64,000 nt of DNA, taken from JANMES01 sp038229715 (GTDB taxonomy: Bacteria; Planctomycetota; Phycisphaerae; Tepidisphaerales; Tepidisphaeraceae). The translations under genes were made by a program, and so were the position numbers. The stretch lies in contig JBBROD010000013.1 in NCBI GenBank assembly GCA_038229715.1, forward strand, positions 1 through 64,000, in the 5' to 3' direction. Positions 1 to 8,450 of the stretch are shown one piece after another (the stretch's first letter is position 1; the number at the start of each line of letters is the position of its first letter). The notes beneath the pieces were generated by a model. That model searched no databases, was not told the DNA's origin, and worked only from the letters and a program-made list of their open reading frames with translations.

Positions 1-2
1 AC

Positions 3-235
3 CGCCACGAACTGACCGACGCCCAGTGGGCGAAGATCGAACACCTGTTGCCGGGGAAGAAGAGCGACCCGGGCCGCACGGCGATCGACAACCGCCTGTT
101 CGTCGACGCGGTCGTTTACGTGCTCAAGACCGGCATTCCCTAGGCCGACCTGCCCGACCGCTTCGGCAAACACGACACGGTTCGCAAACGCCCGGGCCGC
201 TGGTGCGCCTCCGGCGTGTGGGAGAAGACACGGTA
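3..235 (+). pseudogene. IS5-family transposase fragment with in-frame stop
   Basis: Read from base 3 the translation begins RHELTDAQWAKIEHLLPGKK and continues GRTAIDNRLFVDAVVYVLKTG, the N-terminal helical region of IS5/IS427-group transposases. A TAG at 141-143 stands where the family has the Trp of GxPWxDLP, and the following FGKHDTVRKRPGRW is an eroded FGKWNTVYRRFRRW. The DDE catalytic part is absent and the 5' end is cut by the window edge. This is a dead remnant; it lies just upstream of a truncated polymerase gene and may have helped truncate it. Confidence 0.75.
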
Positions 236-459
236 CGAAAAGAAGGCGGCTAACTTCGCGGGCTTCGTCTACCTCGCAGCCTTTGTTACCGCGGAGGATT
301 GAATGTCCGTACTACCTAGGGCGATTATCGAGCGTTCGCTCTATGGCCGCAACCCAATGCCGCCTCAATGGCTTTAAGCACTTCAACCGGAAACAGTCGC
401 AGACCGCAATAGCGGCACTGATATCCTATCCCTCGAGCACGACACTAAACCCATTTTTC

Positions 460-1026
460 GGTGGGGGCGGCCTGGTGGGCCGGTGGTGGTATCGCTGGCT
501 GAGGGGTGAAGACTGGCGGGAACCACCGACGCATCGGCGGATGGTGGGCCATTCCCACGTGCTACCGCCGGCGTTGCGCTCGAGGGATGCCACCTATGCC
601 GTGCTCGTGAAGCTGATCGCCAAGGCGGCCACGCGGATGCGGCGGATCGGCTACTCCGCCGATCGGTTGTCCGTCGGCGTGGATTACCTGGGCGGCGGGG
701 GCTGGTCGCACGAGTGCCGCCTGCTGGGGTGCCAAGATACCCTCACGCTGGTGTCGGCCTTCACCGCGTCGTGGCCGGATCGGCTGGCAGGCGTGCCGCT
801 ACGGGTGTCGGCCACGCTGGATAGGCTGTCATCGGCCGCGTCGATGCCGGGGCCGCTATTTCCGGGCGAGGCGAACCGGGTCAAATTGTCGCTGGCGCTG
901 GACAAGATTAACATGCGATGGGGCAAGGATGTGGTGCATGTCGGCGTGACGCATGACATCATGGCGGCGGCACCGACGCGGATCTCGTTTACGCAGATTC
1001 CTGATCTTGCGAGGGATTTCTATTGA
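460..1026 (+). pseudogene. C-terminal remnant of a Y-family DNA polymerase (DinB/ImuB type)
   Basis: The frame reads WWYRWLRGEDW, then RRMVGHSHVLPPALRS, AVLVKLIAKAATRMRRIGY and near the end LALDKINMRWGKDVVHVG. These are the thumb-to-little-finger region and the terminal AMDxINxRxG motif of Y-family translesion polymerases. The palm/finger half with the catalytic carboxylates (about 250 residues) is missing; the reading frame can be followed upstream to 283, but those residues have no polymerase character. Probably a 5'-truncated pseudogene, lying downstream of transposase debris. A small stand-alone little-finger protein is a less likely alternative. Strong similarity across about 180 residues supports the family call. 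Confidence 0.72.
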
Positions 1027-1231
1027 TGCTCGCGGGCGACGGGCCCGCAGCCCTTGGACGGTCAGTGAACAGAGGAGCAGGATTGCTGAGCTAGACTAGG
1101 CCAGCGGCGTTGAAGCGAATACCGTTCCCAGGTCACACGCGACCCCTGTAGCCCCCGTGTAGCCCCAAGCATTTTAAGTCGAACTAGATTGGGCTAAATA
1201 TTTCGACGTAACTCTATATATAGAAACAAAT

Positions 1232-1305
1232 TGCACCCGACAGGGATCGAACCTGTAACCTTAGGATTCGGAATCCTACGCTCTATCCAATTGAGCTACG
1301 AGTGC
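1232..1305 (-). tRNA. tRNA-Arg (anticodon CCG)
   Basis: The reverse complement folds as a standard 74-nt cloverleaf: acceptor GCACTCG pairs with CGGGTGC, the anticodon stem TAGGA/TCCTA closes the loop TTCCGAA (anticodon CCG), and the T arm contains GGTTCGATCC. No CCA is encoded. It sits alone between the polymerase remnant and the SDR gene. Confidence 0.95.
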
Positions 1306-1479
1306 GCGTTTCCGTCAAACTAGCGAGGGTAGGGGGCAGATGCAAGGCATTGACTGCCGATGCGTGCTGATTGCAACAAGAAGGTCGGTTTACTACATCA
1401 AGCCGCGACCGGAGACAGCAAAGCCAAGGCGAATGCCTGCCCTCGCTTGTCTGTAACAATGACGTCGGGAGCAACGCGG

Positions 1480-2403
1480 TTAGCCGCCGACTTCGAAACC
1501 CGGGTACAGGGTCATGCCGCCGTCGATGAACATTGTTGTGCCGGTGATGTAGTCGGCTTCGTCGCTGGCAAGCCAAACCGCGGCGCGACCGATATCTTCG
1601 GGCTCGCCGATACGCTTGTAGGGGATCAGCTTGAGCAATTCACGATAGGCTTCGGGCGTTTCCCAAGCACTGGTATTGATCGGCGTGCGGATCGCGCCGG
1701 GGCCGATACTGTTTACGCGAATGCGATACGGCGCGACTTCCTGCGCGATGGATTTCATCATGAGCATCACGCCGCCTTTGCTGGCCGCATAGTTGACGTG
1801 GCCGGCCCAGGGGATTATTTCGTGTACGCTGCTCATGCAGATGATTTTGCCTGCGGCGCAGCTTACTTCCTTGATCACGCCGCGCCGTTTAAATTCCTTT
1901 ACCGCCTCACGGGCGCACAAGAATTGTCCGGTGAGGTTCACGCCGATGACCGTATTCCACTGCTGCAGGGTCATGTTTTCGAACGGTGAATCCTGTTGCA
2001 GCCCGGCGTTGTTAACCAGGATATCGATCGTGCCGAACTCCTGCTTCATCCAATCGAACATCGCGATGACCTCGTCTTCCTTGGAGACGTCGGCCTTGTG
2101 GATGACCGCGCGACCGTTGGTACTGCAGCCGCAATGGGTGGCCTCTTCGATGACGGCTTGTGCTTGTTCGTCGCCGCTGCGGTAGTTGATAACGACGTCC
2201 GCACCGGCCTGGCAGAGTGCGATCGCGACTGCCTTGCCAATGCCGCTGTTAGCCCCGGTGACCAATGCTTTTTGGCCCTTAAGGATCTTGCGGACATCAC
2301 ATTTGGGCATGTGTACGTTAGGGAGGTTCTCGGGCATGAGGTCTCTTACTTTGCCACTGCCCATCTTGCGGTCGGTCATGGGTTTGGTCGTTGTGTTGGA
2401 CAC
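1480..2403 (-). CDS. SDR-family oxidoreductase (glucose 1-dehydrogenase-like)
   Basis: A 307-residue classical short-chain dehydrogenase with a ~40-residue N-terminal extension. Visible are the nucleotide-binding TGANSGIG (residues 49-56), NNAG (131-134), the catalytic Ser in MSSVHE (about 191) and Y205-x3-K209 (NYAASKG). The extended SDR form with this N-terminus is typical of YghA/glucose-1-dehydrogenase-like proteins of general stress clusters. GTG start (base 2403) preceded by GGAG. It lies 84 bp downstream of the GH63-like glucosidase on the same strand, so the two may be co-transcribed; the sugar or polyol substrate is an inference from that neighbour. Confidence 0.9.
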   Translation of the reverse strand: MSNTTTKPMTDRKMGSGKVRDLMPENLPNVHMPKCDVRKILKGQKALVTGANSGIGKAVAIALCQAGADVVINYRSGDEQAQAVIEEATHCGCSTNGRAVIHKADVSKEDEVIAMFDWMKQEFGTIDILVNNAGLQQDSPFENMTLQQWNTVIGVNLTGQFLCAREAVKEFKRRGVIKEVSCAAGKIICMSSVHEIIPWAGHVNYAASKGGVMLMMKSIAQEVAPYRIRVNSIGPGAIRTPINTSAWETPEAYRELLKLIPYKRIGEPEDIGRAAVWLASDEADYITGTTMFIDGGMTLYPGFEVGG

Positions 2404-2487
2404 TTCAATATCTCCGTTAAAAGCTACGTTCGTCAGATGCCCGCTTGCCGGTCGTGGATTCAGCGGACGGTTCCATAAAATATTCGA

Positions 2488-5184
2488 TCATCCAACCGTA
2501 GAAATCACACGATCTGCGTCCGGCTGCGACTGCGGGTTTTGTGAACTATGGGTTTGGGCGGGCAAAGTCGCAAGGAGGTGTGCAAGCAGGCCGGTCCAGC
2601 CGGTCTGATGGCTCGCGCCCACGCCGCAGCCGGTGTCGCCGTGGAAGTATTCGTGGAAGAGGACGTGATCGCGAAAATGCGGATCGGTCTGAAGCCGCTC
2701 GTCGTCGCCGTACACCGCCCGTCGGCCGGCCTCGTTTTTAAGGACGAGCCGCGAAAGTCTGGAGGTGAGTTCGTCGGCGACTTCCTTGATCGTCAGCATC
2801 ACGCCGCTGTCGGTCGGGCATTCGACTTTGAAATCGTCTCCATAATAGCAGTGGAAGCGCCGCAGACTTTCGATGAGCAGATAGTTGACCGGCATCCAGA
2901 TCGGGCCGCGCCAATTGCTGTTTCCGCCGAATAGCGAACTGTCGCTCTCGCCCGGCTGATAGCTGACGCGAAGGTCCATGCCGTTCACTGGGAAGCAGTA
3001 CGGATGATCGCGGTGGGCTTGTGAGAGAGCTCGAACGCCGAAATCACCGAGGAACTCGGTCTCGTCGAGCATGCGCTTGAGCAGGCATTTCATTCGATGG
3101 CCGCGAAGCAGGGAGAGCAGACGTGTTTCCTTCATTCCCATATCGTTCCATCGGCTGACAAGCTTGGCCAGTTCAGGGCGGTAGTTGAGGAACCATTCCA
3201 GCCGCAGTTTGAACTCCGGCGTTTTGGCGAGCAACTCGCCGTCTAGCACCTCGACCGCGAAGAGCGGGATCAGGCCGACCATCGAGCGTACTTTCAAAGG
3301 CTGTGATCTTCCGTCGGGCAGGCAGAGCACGTCGTAGAAGAATTCGTCGGTGTTGTCCCACAGATCGGTCCCGTCGCCGCCGATATTGCTCATGGCGGCG
3401 GCGATGTGGAGGAAGTGCTCGAAGAATTTCGTCGCGATGTCCTGGTAGACGGGGTTTTGCGTCGACAGTTCAAGTGCGATGCGCATCAGGTTGAGTGAGT
3501 ACATCGCCATCCAGCTCGTGCCGTCACACTGGCTGATGAATCCGCCGGTGGGCAACGGCGCGCTGCGATCAAAAACACCGATGTTATCCAGACCGAGGAA
3601 TCCGCCTTGGAAGATGTTGCGGCCTTCGGCGTCTTTGCGGTTCACCCACCACGTAAAGTTGAGCATCAACTTATGAAACACGCGTTCGAGAAAAGCGTAG
3701 TCCGGCTTGCCGGTCTGTTGCTTGTCCATCATAAACACGCGCCAAGTCGCCCATGCGTGTACCGGCGGATTGACGTCGCCGAATTGCCACTCGTAGGCGG
3801 GGAGTTGGCCGTTGGGGTGCATGTACCATTCGCGCGTCAGCAGGATGAGCTGGCCTTTGGCAAATTCCGGGTCGATCATCGCGAAGGGGATGCAATGAAA
3901 CGCCAAATCCCAAGCGGCAAACCACGGGTACTCCCACTTGTCAGGCATGGAAATGACGTCGGCGTTGTTGAGGTGCGTCCACTCGCGGTTGCGTCCTTGC
4001 TTGCGGGATTCGGGAGGCTTGGGCGTGGCGGGGTCGCCGTTGAGCCATTGCGGGATGTCGAAGTAAAAATACTGCTTACTCCAGATCATGCCGGCAAACG
4101 CCTGCCGCTGCACCGCGCGGGCGTCGGCGGAAGGCATCTCTTTTTGAAGCGCGTCGTAAAACGCATCGGCCTCGGCAAGACGCTGCTTGAAAACCGTCGT
4201 AAGAGCCTTCAGCGGCTCGGCTTTAGTCCCCGACGAAAGTCGAAGCTCGATCCGACTCGATTCCCCCGCAGGTACGTCGAGCCGATAGTGCATGGCCGCC
4301 TTTGTACCGGCCGGTGATGCGTTGACTGCGGATTCATTGCCTTGGATCACGAACTCGTGAAACGCATCCTTGAAATGTTTGCCGTCTGACGGTTGGCCGT
4401 ATAGCCGGGCGACATTTGTCTCATTTTCAGAAAATAGCGGCCGGCCACCGTCGCTGCAGACCAGGGTGTATCGGCCGAGCGTCGGATGGTCGATCGCAAA
4501 GCTGCGCTCGTCCTCTAGTGCGATTGACGGGCGTCGCGGATCGTTCCCCCAACTCCAGGTATTTCGAAACGCCACCTGCGGCAGGAGATGACAGACCGCG
4601 TTTTCCGGACCGCGGTTATGCACCGTCACCTGCATCAGCACGTCATCAGGACCGGCCTTGGCGTATTCAATGAAGACGTCGAAGTAACGGTTTTGCTCGA
4701 AAACCCCGGTCTCAATCAATTCAAATTCCGGAGCACTTTTCCCGCGACGGCGGTTCTCCTCCACCAGGCGCCCGTACGGATACTCCGCCTGCGGGTATTT
4801 GTAGAGCATTTTCAGATATGAATGCGTCGGTGTGGCGTCGAGATAGTAGTAAAGTTCCTTGCAGTCTTCCCCGTGATTCCCCTCCGAGCCGGTCAGGCCG
4901 AACAAACGCTCTTTCAGGATCGGGTCCTTACCGTTCCACAAAGCCAGGGAAAGGCACAAAAGCTGCTGATCGTCGCTGAATCCGCCGATGCCATCTTCGC
5001 CCCAGCGGTAGGCGCGGCTTCGCGCGTGATCATGCGGGAAACTATCCCAGGCGCAGCCATCGGGGCTGTAGTCCTCGCGCACCGTGCCCCACTGTCGCTC
5101 GCTCAGGTACGGGCCCCATTTTCGCCAGTTGTGAACGCCGGTTCGGTCCTCATCGAGACGGAGTTGCTCAGGGTTGGTAGGCAT
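2488..5184 (-). CDS. GH63-like (MGH1-type) glucosidase
   Basis: Predicted 898-residue cytoplasmic glycoside hydrolase (no signal peptide). The N-terminal part contains RWGEDGIGGFSDD (about 60-72), followed by a beta-rich domain, then an (alpha/alpha)6-type region with FAAWDLAFHCIPFAMIDPEF, GGFLGLDNIGVFDRSAP, DGTSWMAMY and GPIWMPVNYLLIESL, the pattern of the MGH1-like/GH63 clan (GH-G) of alpha-glucosidases and mannosylglycerate hydrolases. Start ATG with GGAGC upstream. Followed by an SDR dehydrogenase in the same orientation; a debranching enzyme is encoded 3 kb away, suggesting oligosaccharide or compatible-solute turnover. The exact substrate cannot be read from the sequence. Confidence 0.88.
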   Translation of the reverse strand: MPTNPEQLRLDEDRTGVHNWRKWGPYLSERQWGTVREDYSPDGCAWDSFPHDHARSRAYRWGEDGIGGFSDDQQLLCLSLALWNGKDPILKERLFGLTGSEGNHGEDCKELYYYLDATPTHSYLKMLYKYPQAEYPYGRLVEENRRRGKSAPEFELIETGVFEQNRYFDVFIEYAKAGPDDVLMQVTVHNRGPENAVCHLLPQVAFRNTWSWGNDPRRPSIALEDERSFAIDHPTLGRYTLVCSDGGRPLFSENETNVARLYGQPSDGKHFKDAFHEFVIQGNESAVNASPAGTKAAMHYRLDVPAGESSRIELRLSSGTKAEPLKALTTVFKQRLAEADAFYDALQKEMPSADARAVQRQAFAGMIWSKQYFYFDIPQWLNGDPATPKPPESRKQGRNREWTHLNNADVISMPDKWEYPWFAAWDLAFHCIPFAMIDPEFAKGQLILLTREWYMHPNGQLPAYEWQFGDVNPPVHAWATWRVFMMDKQQTGKPDYAFLERVFHKLMLNFTWWVNRKDAEGRNIFQGGFLGLDNIGVFDRSAPLPTGGFISQCDGTSWMAMYSLNLMRIALELSTQNPVYQDIATKFFEHFLHIAAAMSNIGGDGTDLWDNTDEFFYDVLCLPDGRSQPLKVRSMVGLIPLFAVEVLDGELLAKTPEFKLRLEWFLNYRPELAKLVSRWNDMGMKETRLLSLLRGHRMKCLLKRMLDETEFLGDFGVRALSQAHRDHPYCFPVNGMDLRVSYQPGESDSSLFGGNSNWRGPIWMPVNYLLIESLRRFHCYYGDDFKVECPTDSGVMLTIKEVADELTSRLSRLVLKNEAGRRAVYGDDERLQTDPHFRDHVLFHEYFHGDTGCGVGASHQTGWTGLLAHLLATLPAQTHSSQNPQSQPDADRVISTVG

Positions 5185-5240
5185 GGACGGTAGCTCCTTG
5201 TATCATTGAGATGCCTCTGCTCGATGCGCCGATTCGGCCG

Positions 5241-5828
5241 TCAGTCAAACCGCCGCAGAGTCACCTGCCCGAGGATCAACCCGGCTACCACGCCCATGAG
5301 CGTGACGCCCAGCAATGCATCGAATAATGCGAACATTCGTGCGTATGGCGTTTGGGGCACGATGTCGCCGTAGCCCACGGTGGTGGAGGTTAAGACGCTC
5401 CAGTAAAGTCCCTCGGACCAATCCAGCCGGGACATGCCGTGCGTGGTGCGGTACGGGTTTTCCAGAGCGATGAAGACCGACGGCGACACCGCCAACAGGT
5501 AAATCAACACGCCGACGAGGAATTTCAGCAAGATTCGCCGAACGCGGGAAACCCGTTTTTGCTCGTAGATCCGGAGGAGGCTGTGTAGATGAAACAACTC
5601 GGCATCCATGGCGTCCAGCGGAAGCTGAACCACGGAAAGCAGCTTAAATGCTTCTTCGCGTCGATTCTCGGCGATAAACTGCATGCTGGCCGAAATGACG
5701 AGCTCGCGAACTGCCCGCAGTCGCTCGGCGGCGGTAAAGTCATCGTCAGACCGCTCGAATATCGCTTCCGCCGCAGCGATGGCGTTGGCGGCAGAGGGCC
5801 ATGGTTTTGCGGAAACCGCGGTCGGCAT
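5241..5828 (-). CDS. Two-TM potassium channel-like protein
   Basis: 195 residues. A soluble helical N-terminal half (1-95) precedes TM1 (about 101-121), a pore helix and the K+ selectivity filter TTVGYGD (149-155), then TM2 (about 164-187). This is the Ion_trans_2/KcsA-like layout: a tetramer subunit passing K+ through the inner membrane. Unlike ligand-gated prokaryotic channels there is no C-terminal RCK/TrkA domain; the extra cytoplasmic domain is at the N-terminus, so any gating domain would have to be there. Same strand as the glucosidase, 56 bp upstream of it. Confidence 0.88.
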   Translation of the reverse strand: MPTAVSAKPWPSAANAIAAAEAIFERSDDDFTAAERLRAVRELVISASMQFIAENRREEAFKLLSVVQLPLDAMDAELFHLHSLLRIYEQKRVSRVRRILLKFLVGVLIYLLAVSPSVFIALENPYRTTHGMSRLDWSEGLYWSVLTSTTVGYGDIVPQTPYARMFALFDALLGVTLMGVVAGLILGQVTLRRFD

Positions 5829-5922
5829 ATAGGTTTAGATGCAGCTTCGCAGGCTCGGGATTTTTGCTGCGAATCCGGCATTCGCTTTTCGGCATCTAAC
5901 GGCCTGAGTGAAGGAGCGCCCT

Positions 5923-6135
5923 GTGAGTTTTGCAGAAACTTTGGTTTTGCTGGCAGCACTCTACGCCGGCGCGGGGCTGTTGTTTGCGATGGCGTTTGTT
6001 TGGGGCGGCGTCGCTCGAATCGACCCTGCAGCCCGAGGGTCGTCAGTGATGTTCCGGCTGCTTATGGTTCCCGGGTCGGCGGCGCTGTGGCCGATACTGA
6101 TGTTGAAATGGACGCAGGTGAAGGGCCGGCCATGA
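5923..6135 (+). CDS. Small membrane protein, first gene of redox cluster
   Basis: About 70 residues from GTG at 5923, placed 6 bases after AAGGAG (5911-5916). An alternative GTG at 5908 lies upstream of that ribosome site. Two hydrophobic stretches (TLVLLAALYAGAGLLFAMAF and MFRLLMVPGSAALWPILML) predict two membrane helices. Its stop overlaps the next start (ATGA at 6132-6135), so it is translationally coupled to the membrane redox genes downstream. No recognised family; an accessory or assembly subunit of the adjacent cytochrome/Rieske protein is an inference. Confidence 0.7.
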   Translation: MSFAETLVLLAALYAGAGLLFAMAFVWGGVARIDPAARGSSVMFRLLMVPGSAALWPILMLKWTQVKGRP

Positions 6136-6236
6136 CTCGTAGGCAGCGAATGTGGCATTTCAGAGGATGGGTCGTTCTGGCGATTGTCCTTGTGTTCGGC
6201 CTGGCGATCGCACTCTGGTCGCGGAGCGGCGGATGA
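6132..6236 (+). CDS. 34-residue single-TM protein
   Basis: Starts at the ATGA overlap with the preceding gene and ends at the ATGA overlap (6233-6236) with the following one. The product has a basic N-terminus (MTRRQRMWHFR) and one hydrophobic helix (GWVVLAIVLVFGLAIALW), topology N-in. The double stop/start overlap is the main evidence that it is a real gene, because an isolated ORF this short would not be trusted. Likely a micro-subunit of the membrane complex encoded by its neighbours; no homologue is recognised. Confidence 0.6.
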   Translation: MTRRQRMWHFRGWVVLAIVLVFGLAIALWSRSGG

Positions 6237-7288
6237 GCGTCAAGTATCAGGCCGTGCAATGGAGTCCCTATAAGCGACGGTACGACTTGTGCCTCGCGAT
6301 CGGCGTCGGCGCGTTCCTCATCACGTTCATAGTCGTCAGCAAGCTTGCGTGGAGCGGATCGAACGCGATCGGCGATGAGGTTCTATTGCTTCGAGCGCTG
6401 GGCGCGACGGCCATCGTGCTGCTTCACTTGATCCTTTGTATCGGCCCGCTCTGCCGGCTTGACCGCCGATTTCTTCCGCTACTTTACAACCGGCGGCACC
6501 TCGGCGTGGTGATGTTTCTGCTCGCGCTTCTGCACGGCGTTGTGGCGATCGGCTACTACCACGGCTTTGGCAATGTAACGCCACTGAATTCCCTGCTGGA
6601 CGGCAATACCCAGTATCGATCGATCTCAGCGTTTCCATTTGAAACCCTCGGCCTGATCTCGCTGATCATCCTTTTTCTCATGGCGGCGACGAGCCATGAC
6701 TTCTGGCTTAAAAGCCTCTCGCCCGCGGTGTGGAAATCGCTGCACATGTTGGTGTACGTGGCGTACGTGCTACTGGTGATGCATGTTGCGCTCGGCACTC
6801 TGCAGGCGGAGCGACACCCGGTCCTGGCAATGCTGTTGACGCTGGGGGTGATTGTAGTGTCGGCTCTGCATCTGATCGCCGGCCGCAAGGAGACGCGCGA
6901 CCCGGGCCGCGCCCAGCGCACCGGAGTATGGGTCGAAGTGTGCGGCGTGGACGATGTCGCGCCGGATCGCGGCAAAGTCGTCGACTTCCCCGATCGCGAG
7001 CGCGTGGCGATTTTTCGGAACGGCCGAGGACTTTCGGCGATCAGCAACGTGTGCGCCCATCAGGGCGGCCCGCTTGGGGAAGGCAAAATCATCGGTGGGT
7101 GCGTCACGTGTCCGTGGCACGGGTATCAATACAGGCCCGAAGACGGCTGCGCTCCCGCGCCGTTCACCGAAAAGTTAGCCACGTACGAACTCAAAATCGA
7201 GAATCGCCGCGTCTGGCTGAATATCGAACCTATGTCGCCTGGCACGCCTGTCGAGCCGGCAATAGTCGAGGAGGTGGATCGTGGGTAA
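6233..7288 (+). CDS. Ferric-reductase-like membrane cytochrome fused to a Rieske [2Fe-2S] domain
   Basis: 351 residues from ATG 6233 (MSVKYQ), chosen because it overlaps the previous stop; upstream in-frame codons belong to the neighbouring genes in another frame. Residues 20-215 hold about six membrane helices with His at 65, 101 (LLHGVVA), 171 (LHMLVYV) and 184 (VMHVALG), consistent with bis-His heme b ligation in the ferric reductase/YedZ superfamily. Residues 230-340 are a Rieske domain with C274-A-H276 and C293-PW-H296. It would move electrons across or along the membrane between a Rieske cluster and heme. Cytochrome plus Rieske in one chain lacking the NAD/FAD reductase module is unusual. 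It is coupled to genes on both sides (8 bp overlap downstream). Confidence 0.82.
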   Translation: MSVKYQAVQWSPYKRRYDLCLAIGVGAFLITFIVVSKLAWSGSNAIGDEVLLLRALGATAIVLLHLILCIGPLCRLDRRFLPLLYNRRHLGVVMFLLALLHGVVAIGYYHGFGNVTPLNSLLDGNTQYRSISAFPFETLGLISLIILFLMAATSHDFWLKSLSPAVWKSLHMLVYVAYVLLVMHVALGTLQAERHPVLAMLLTLGVIVVSALHLIAGRKETRDPGRAQRTGVWVEVCGVDDVAPDRGKVVDFPDRERVAIFRNGRGLSAISNVCAHQGGPLGEGKIIGGCVTCPWHGYQYRPEDGCAPAPFTEKLATYELKIENRRVWLNIEPMSPGTPVEPAIVEEVDRG

Positions 7289-8051
7289 CGCGAAAGACAA
7301 CGACTTCTTCGTCGGCTATTTGCCGCAGTCACCGGCGACCAGACGCTTCGTCCGCATGTCGCTCGGCGCGCTATTCACTTTGGCGGTAGTGATCGGCGTC
7401 ACACTTGCGGCGACACAGCGCGACCCCGGCAAAGGTCAGTGGAATACGTCTGAAGGCCAAACATTTCACGGCGTGCTTCGTGAAACTCCGTACGCAACCT
7501 TGCGGTCCGATGGACGCGAATATCTCCTCGTCGACGAAGGCAAACACGGGGCCGCCATCCACGTATGCGGGCTGGATAAGCTTTCCGTACTTGTCAAAGG
7601 GCAACTTCTTGAACGACCCCCTTTAGCGGTTATCGAAGTATCCGACGTAAGCAAGATCAGCAAAACGGCCACTGCAGAAGCGTCTATAGACGCATCTACG
7701 GAAACCAAATCCGCAGTTCTGCCAAGTGGGCCGGTGGTAAAGTTGCAAGGCGAGATTATCGACTCCAAATGCTACGCCGGTGCGATGAAGCCCGGCGACG
7801 GAAAAACACACAAGGCTTGCGCCGTACTATGCATACGCGGCGGCATCCCCCCAATGTTTAGAGCCGTAGGCCCGGCAGGAACGTCTACCCTTTACTTGCT
7901 TGTCGGTCCCGACGGCGGGCCCCTTGCCGGCGACTTGCTTGAACAGATTGTCCCCTTCATCGCCGACCCTGTGGAATGTCAAGGCACAGTCCGCCCGTCA
8001 GGACAGACCAAAGTGCTGCACGTGCTGCCGGAAAGCCTCCGCAGGCTGTGA
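7281..8051 (+). CDS. Membrane-anchored protein with C-terminal Cys motif, redox cluster
   Basis: 256 residues, GTG start overlapping the Rieske gene by 8 bases. A short cytoplasmic N-terminus is followed by one TM helix (about 26-44), so the remaining ~210 residues are periplasmic. Two beta-rich modules can be seen: one with C96, and a C-terminal one with IDSKCYAGAMKPGDGKTHK, then CAVLC and IRGGIPPMF (C164, C180, C184). The spacing suggests metal or cofactor binding but no family name is certain. As last gene of the tight cluster it is a candidate periplasmic partner of the Rieske/cytochrome protein. Confidence 0.7.
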   Translation: MGNAKDNDFFVGYLPQSPATRRFVRMSLGALFTLAVVIGVTLAATQRDPGKGQWNTSEGQTFHGVLRETPYATLRSDGREYLLVDEGKHGAAIHVCGLDKLSVLVKGQLLERPPLAVIEVSDVSKISKTATAEASIDASTETKSAVLPSGPVVKLQGEIIDSKCYAGAMKPGDGKTHKACAVLCIRGGIPPMFRAVGPAGTSTLYLLVGPDGGPLAGDLLEQIVPFIADPVECQGTVRPSGQTKVLHVLPESLRRL

Positions 8052-8134
8052 CCCGCGGCTGGCGACAACCCATCGCGGCGATGAAATCTGAATCCCGCTC
8101 GACTCTCATGCATCCAACTGGTACCGGAGAGAAC

Positions 8135-8362
8135 GTGACGTACACCGAAATACTTGAATTATTGCGTATTCATGCCAGCGACGAACGATTGCCGCCGGAT
8201 CGTTCACCGCTGCAGCGTCACGACGAGAGATTTTCTACTACCGCGGAAGACGAACGGTCGCATCAACTGACGGCGAAGCTCGTTCGCTTTGCGTATGACG
8301 AGAATGCACCCACTGCGTCTGAGCTCATCCATTCAATCCTCGCGGCTACGTCGGACCGGTAA
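8135..8362 (+). CDS. Small hypothetical protein
   Basis: 75 residues from GTG 8135 (MTYTEILELLRIH), preceded by GGAGAG at 8126-8131. Other in-frame starts exist upstream (ATG 8081, 8108). Soluble, charged, predicted helical; no motif recognised. It lies between the redox cluster and the debranching enzyme in the same direction. It could be a chance frame; the ribosome site and absence of competing frames give only moderate support. Confidence 0.4.
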   Translation: MTYTEILELLRIHASDERLPPDRSPLQRHDERFSTTAEDERSHQLTAKLVRFAYDENAPTASELIHSILAATSDR

Positions 8363-8450
8363 AGAACCGGCAGTCCACTGAATCTATTCCGACTGCTCGT
8401 GCATCTCATCATCAGGCATGGGACCGACATGGTCCTCACGAGGAGATGAC

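Noticed and set aside
141..143. In-frame TAG in the transposase as possible recoding (pyrrolysine or readthrough)
   Set aside because: It replaces a conserved Trp (TGG to TAG) in a fragment already lacking the catalytic domain; a nonsense mutation is simpler.
1027..1231. Possible small RNA or gene between polymerase remnant and tRNA-Arg
   Set aside because: No hairpin with U-run, promoter pair or coding frame could be made out.
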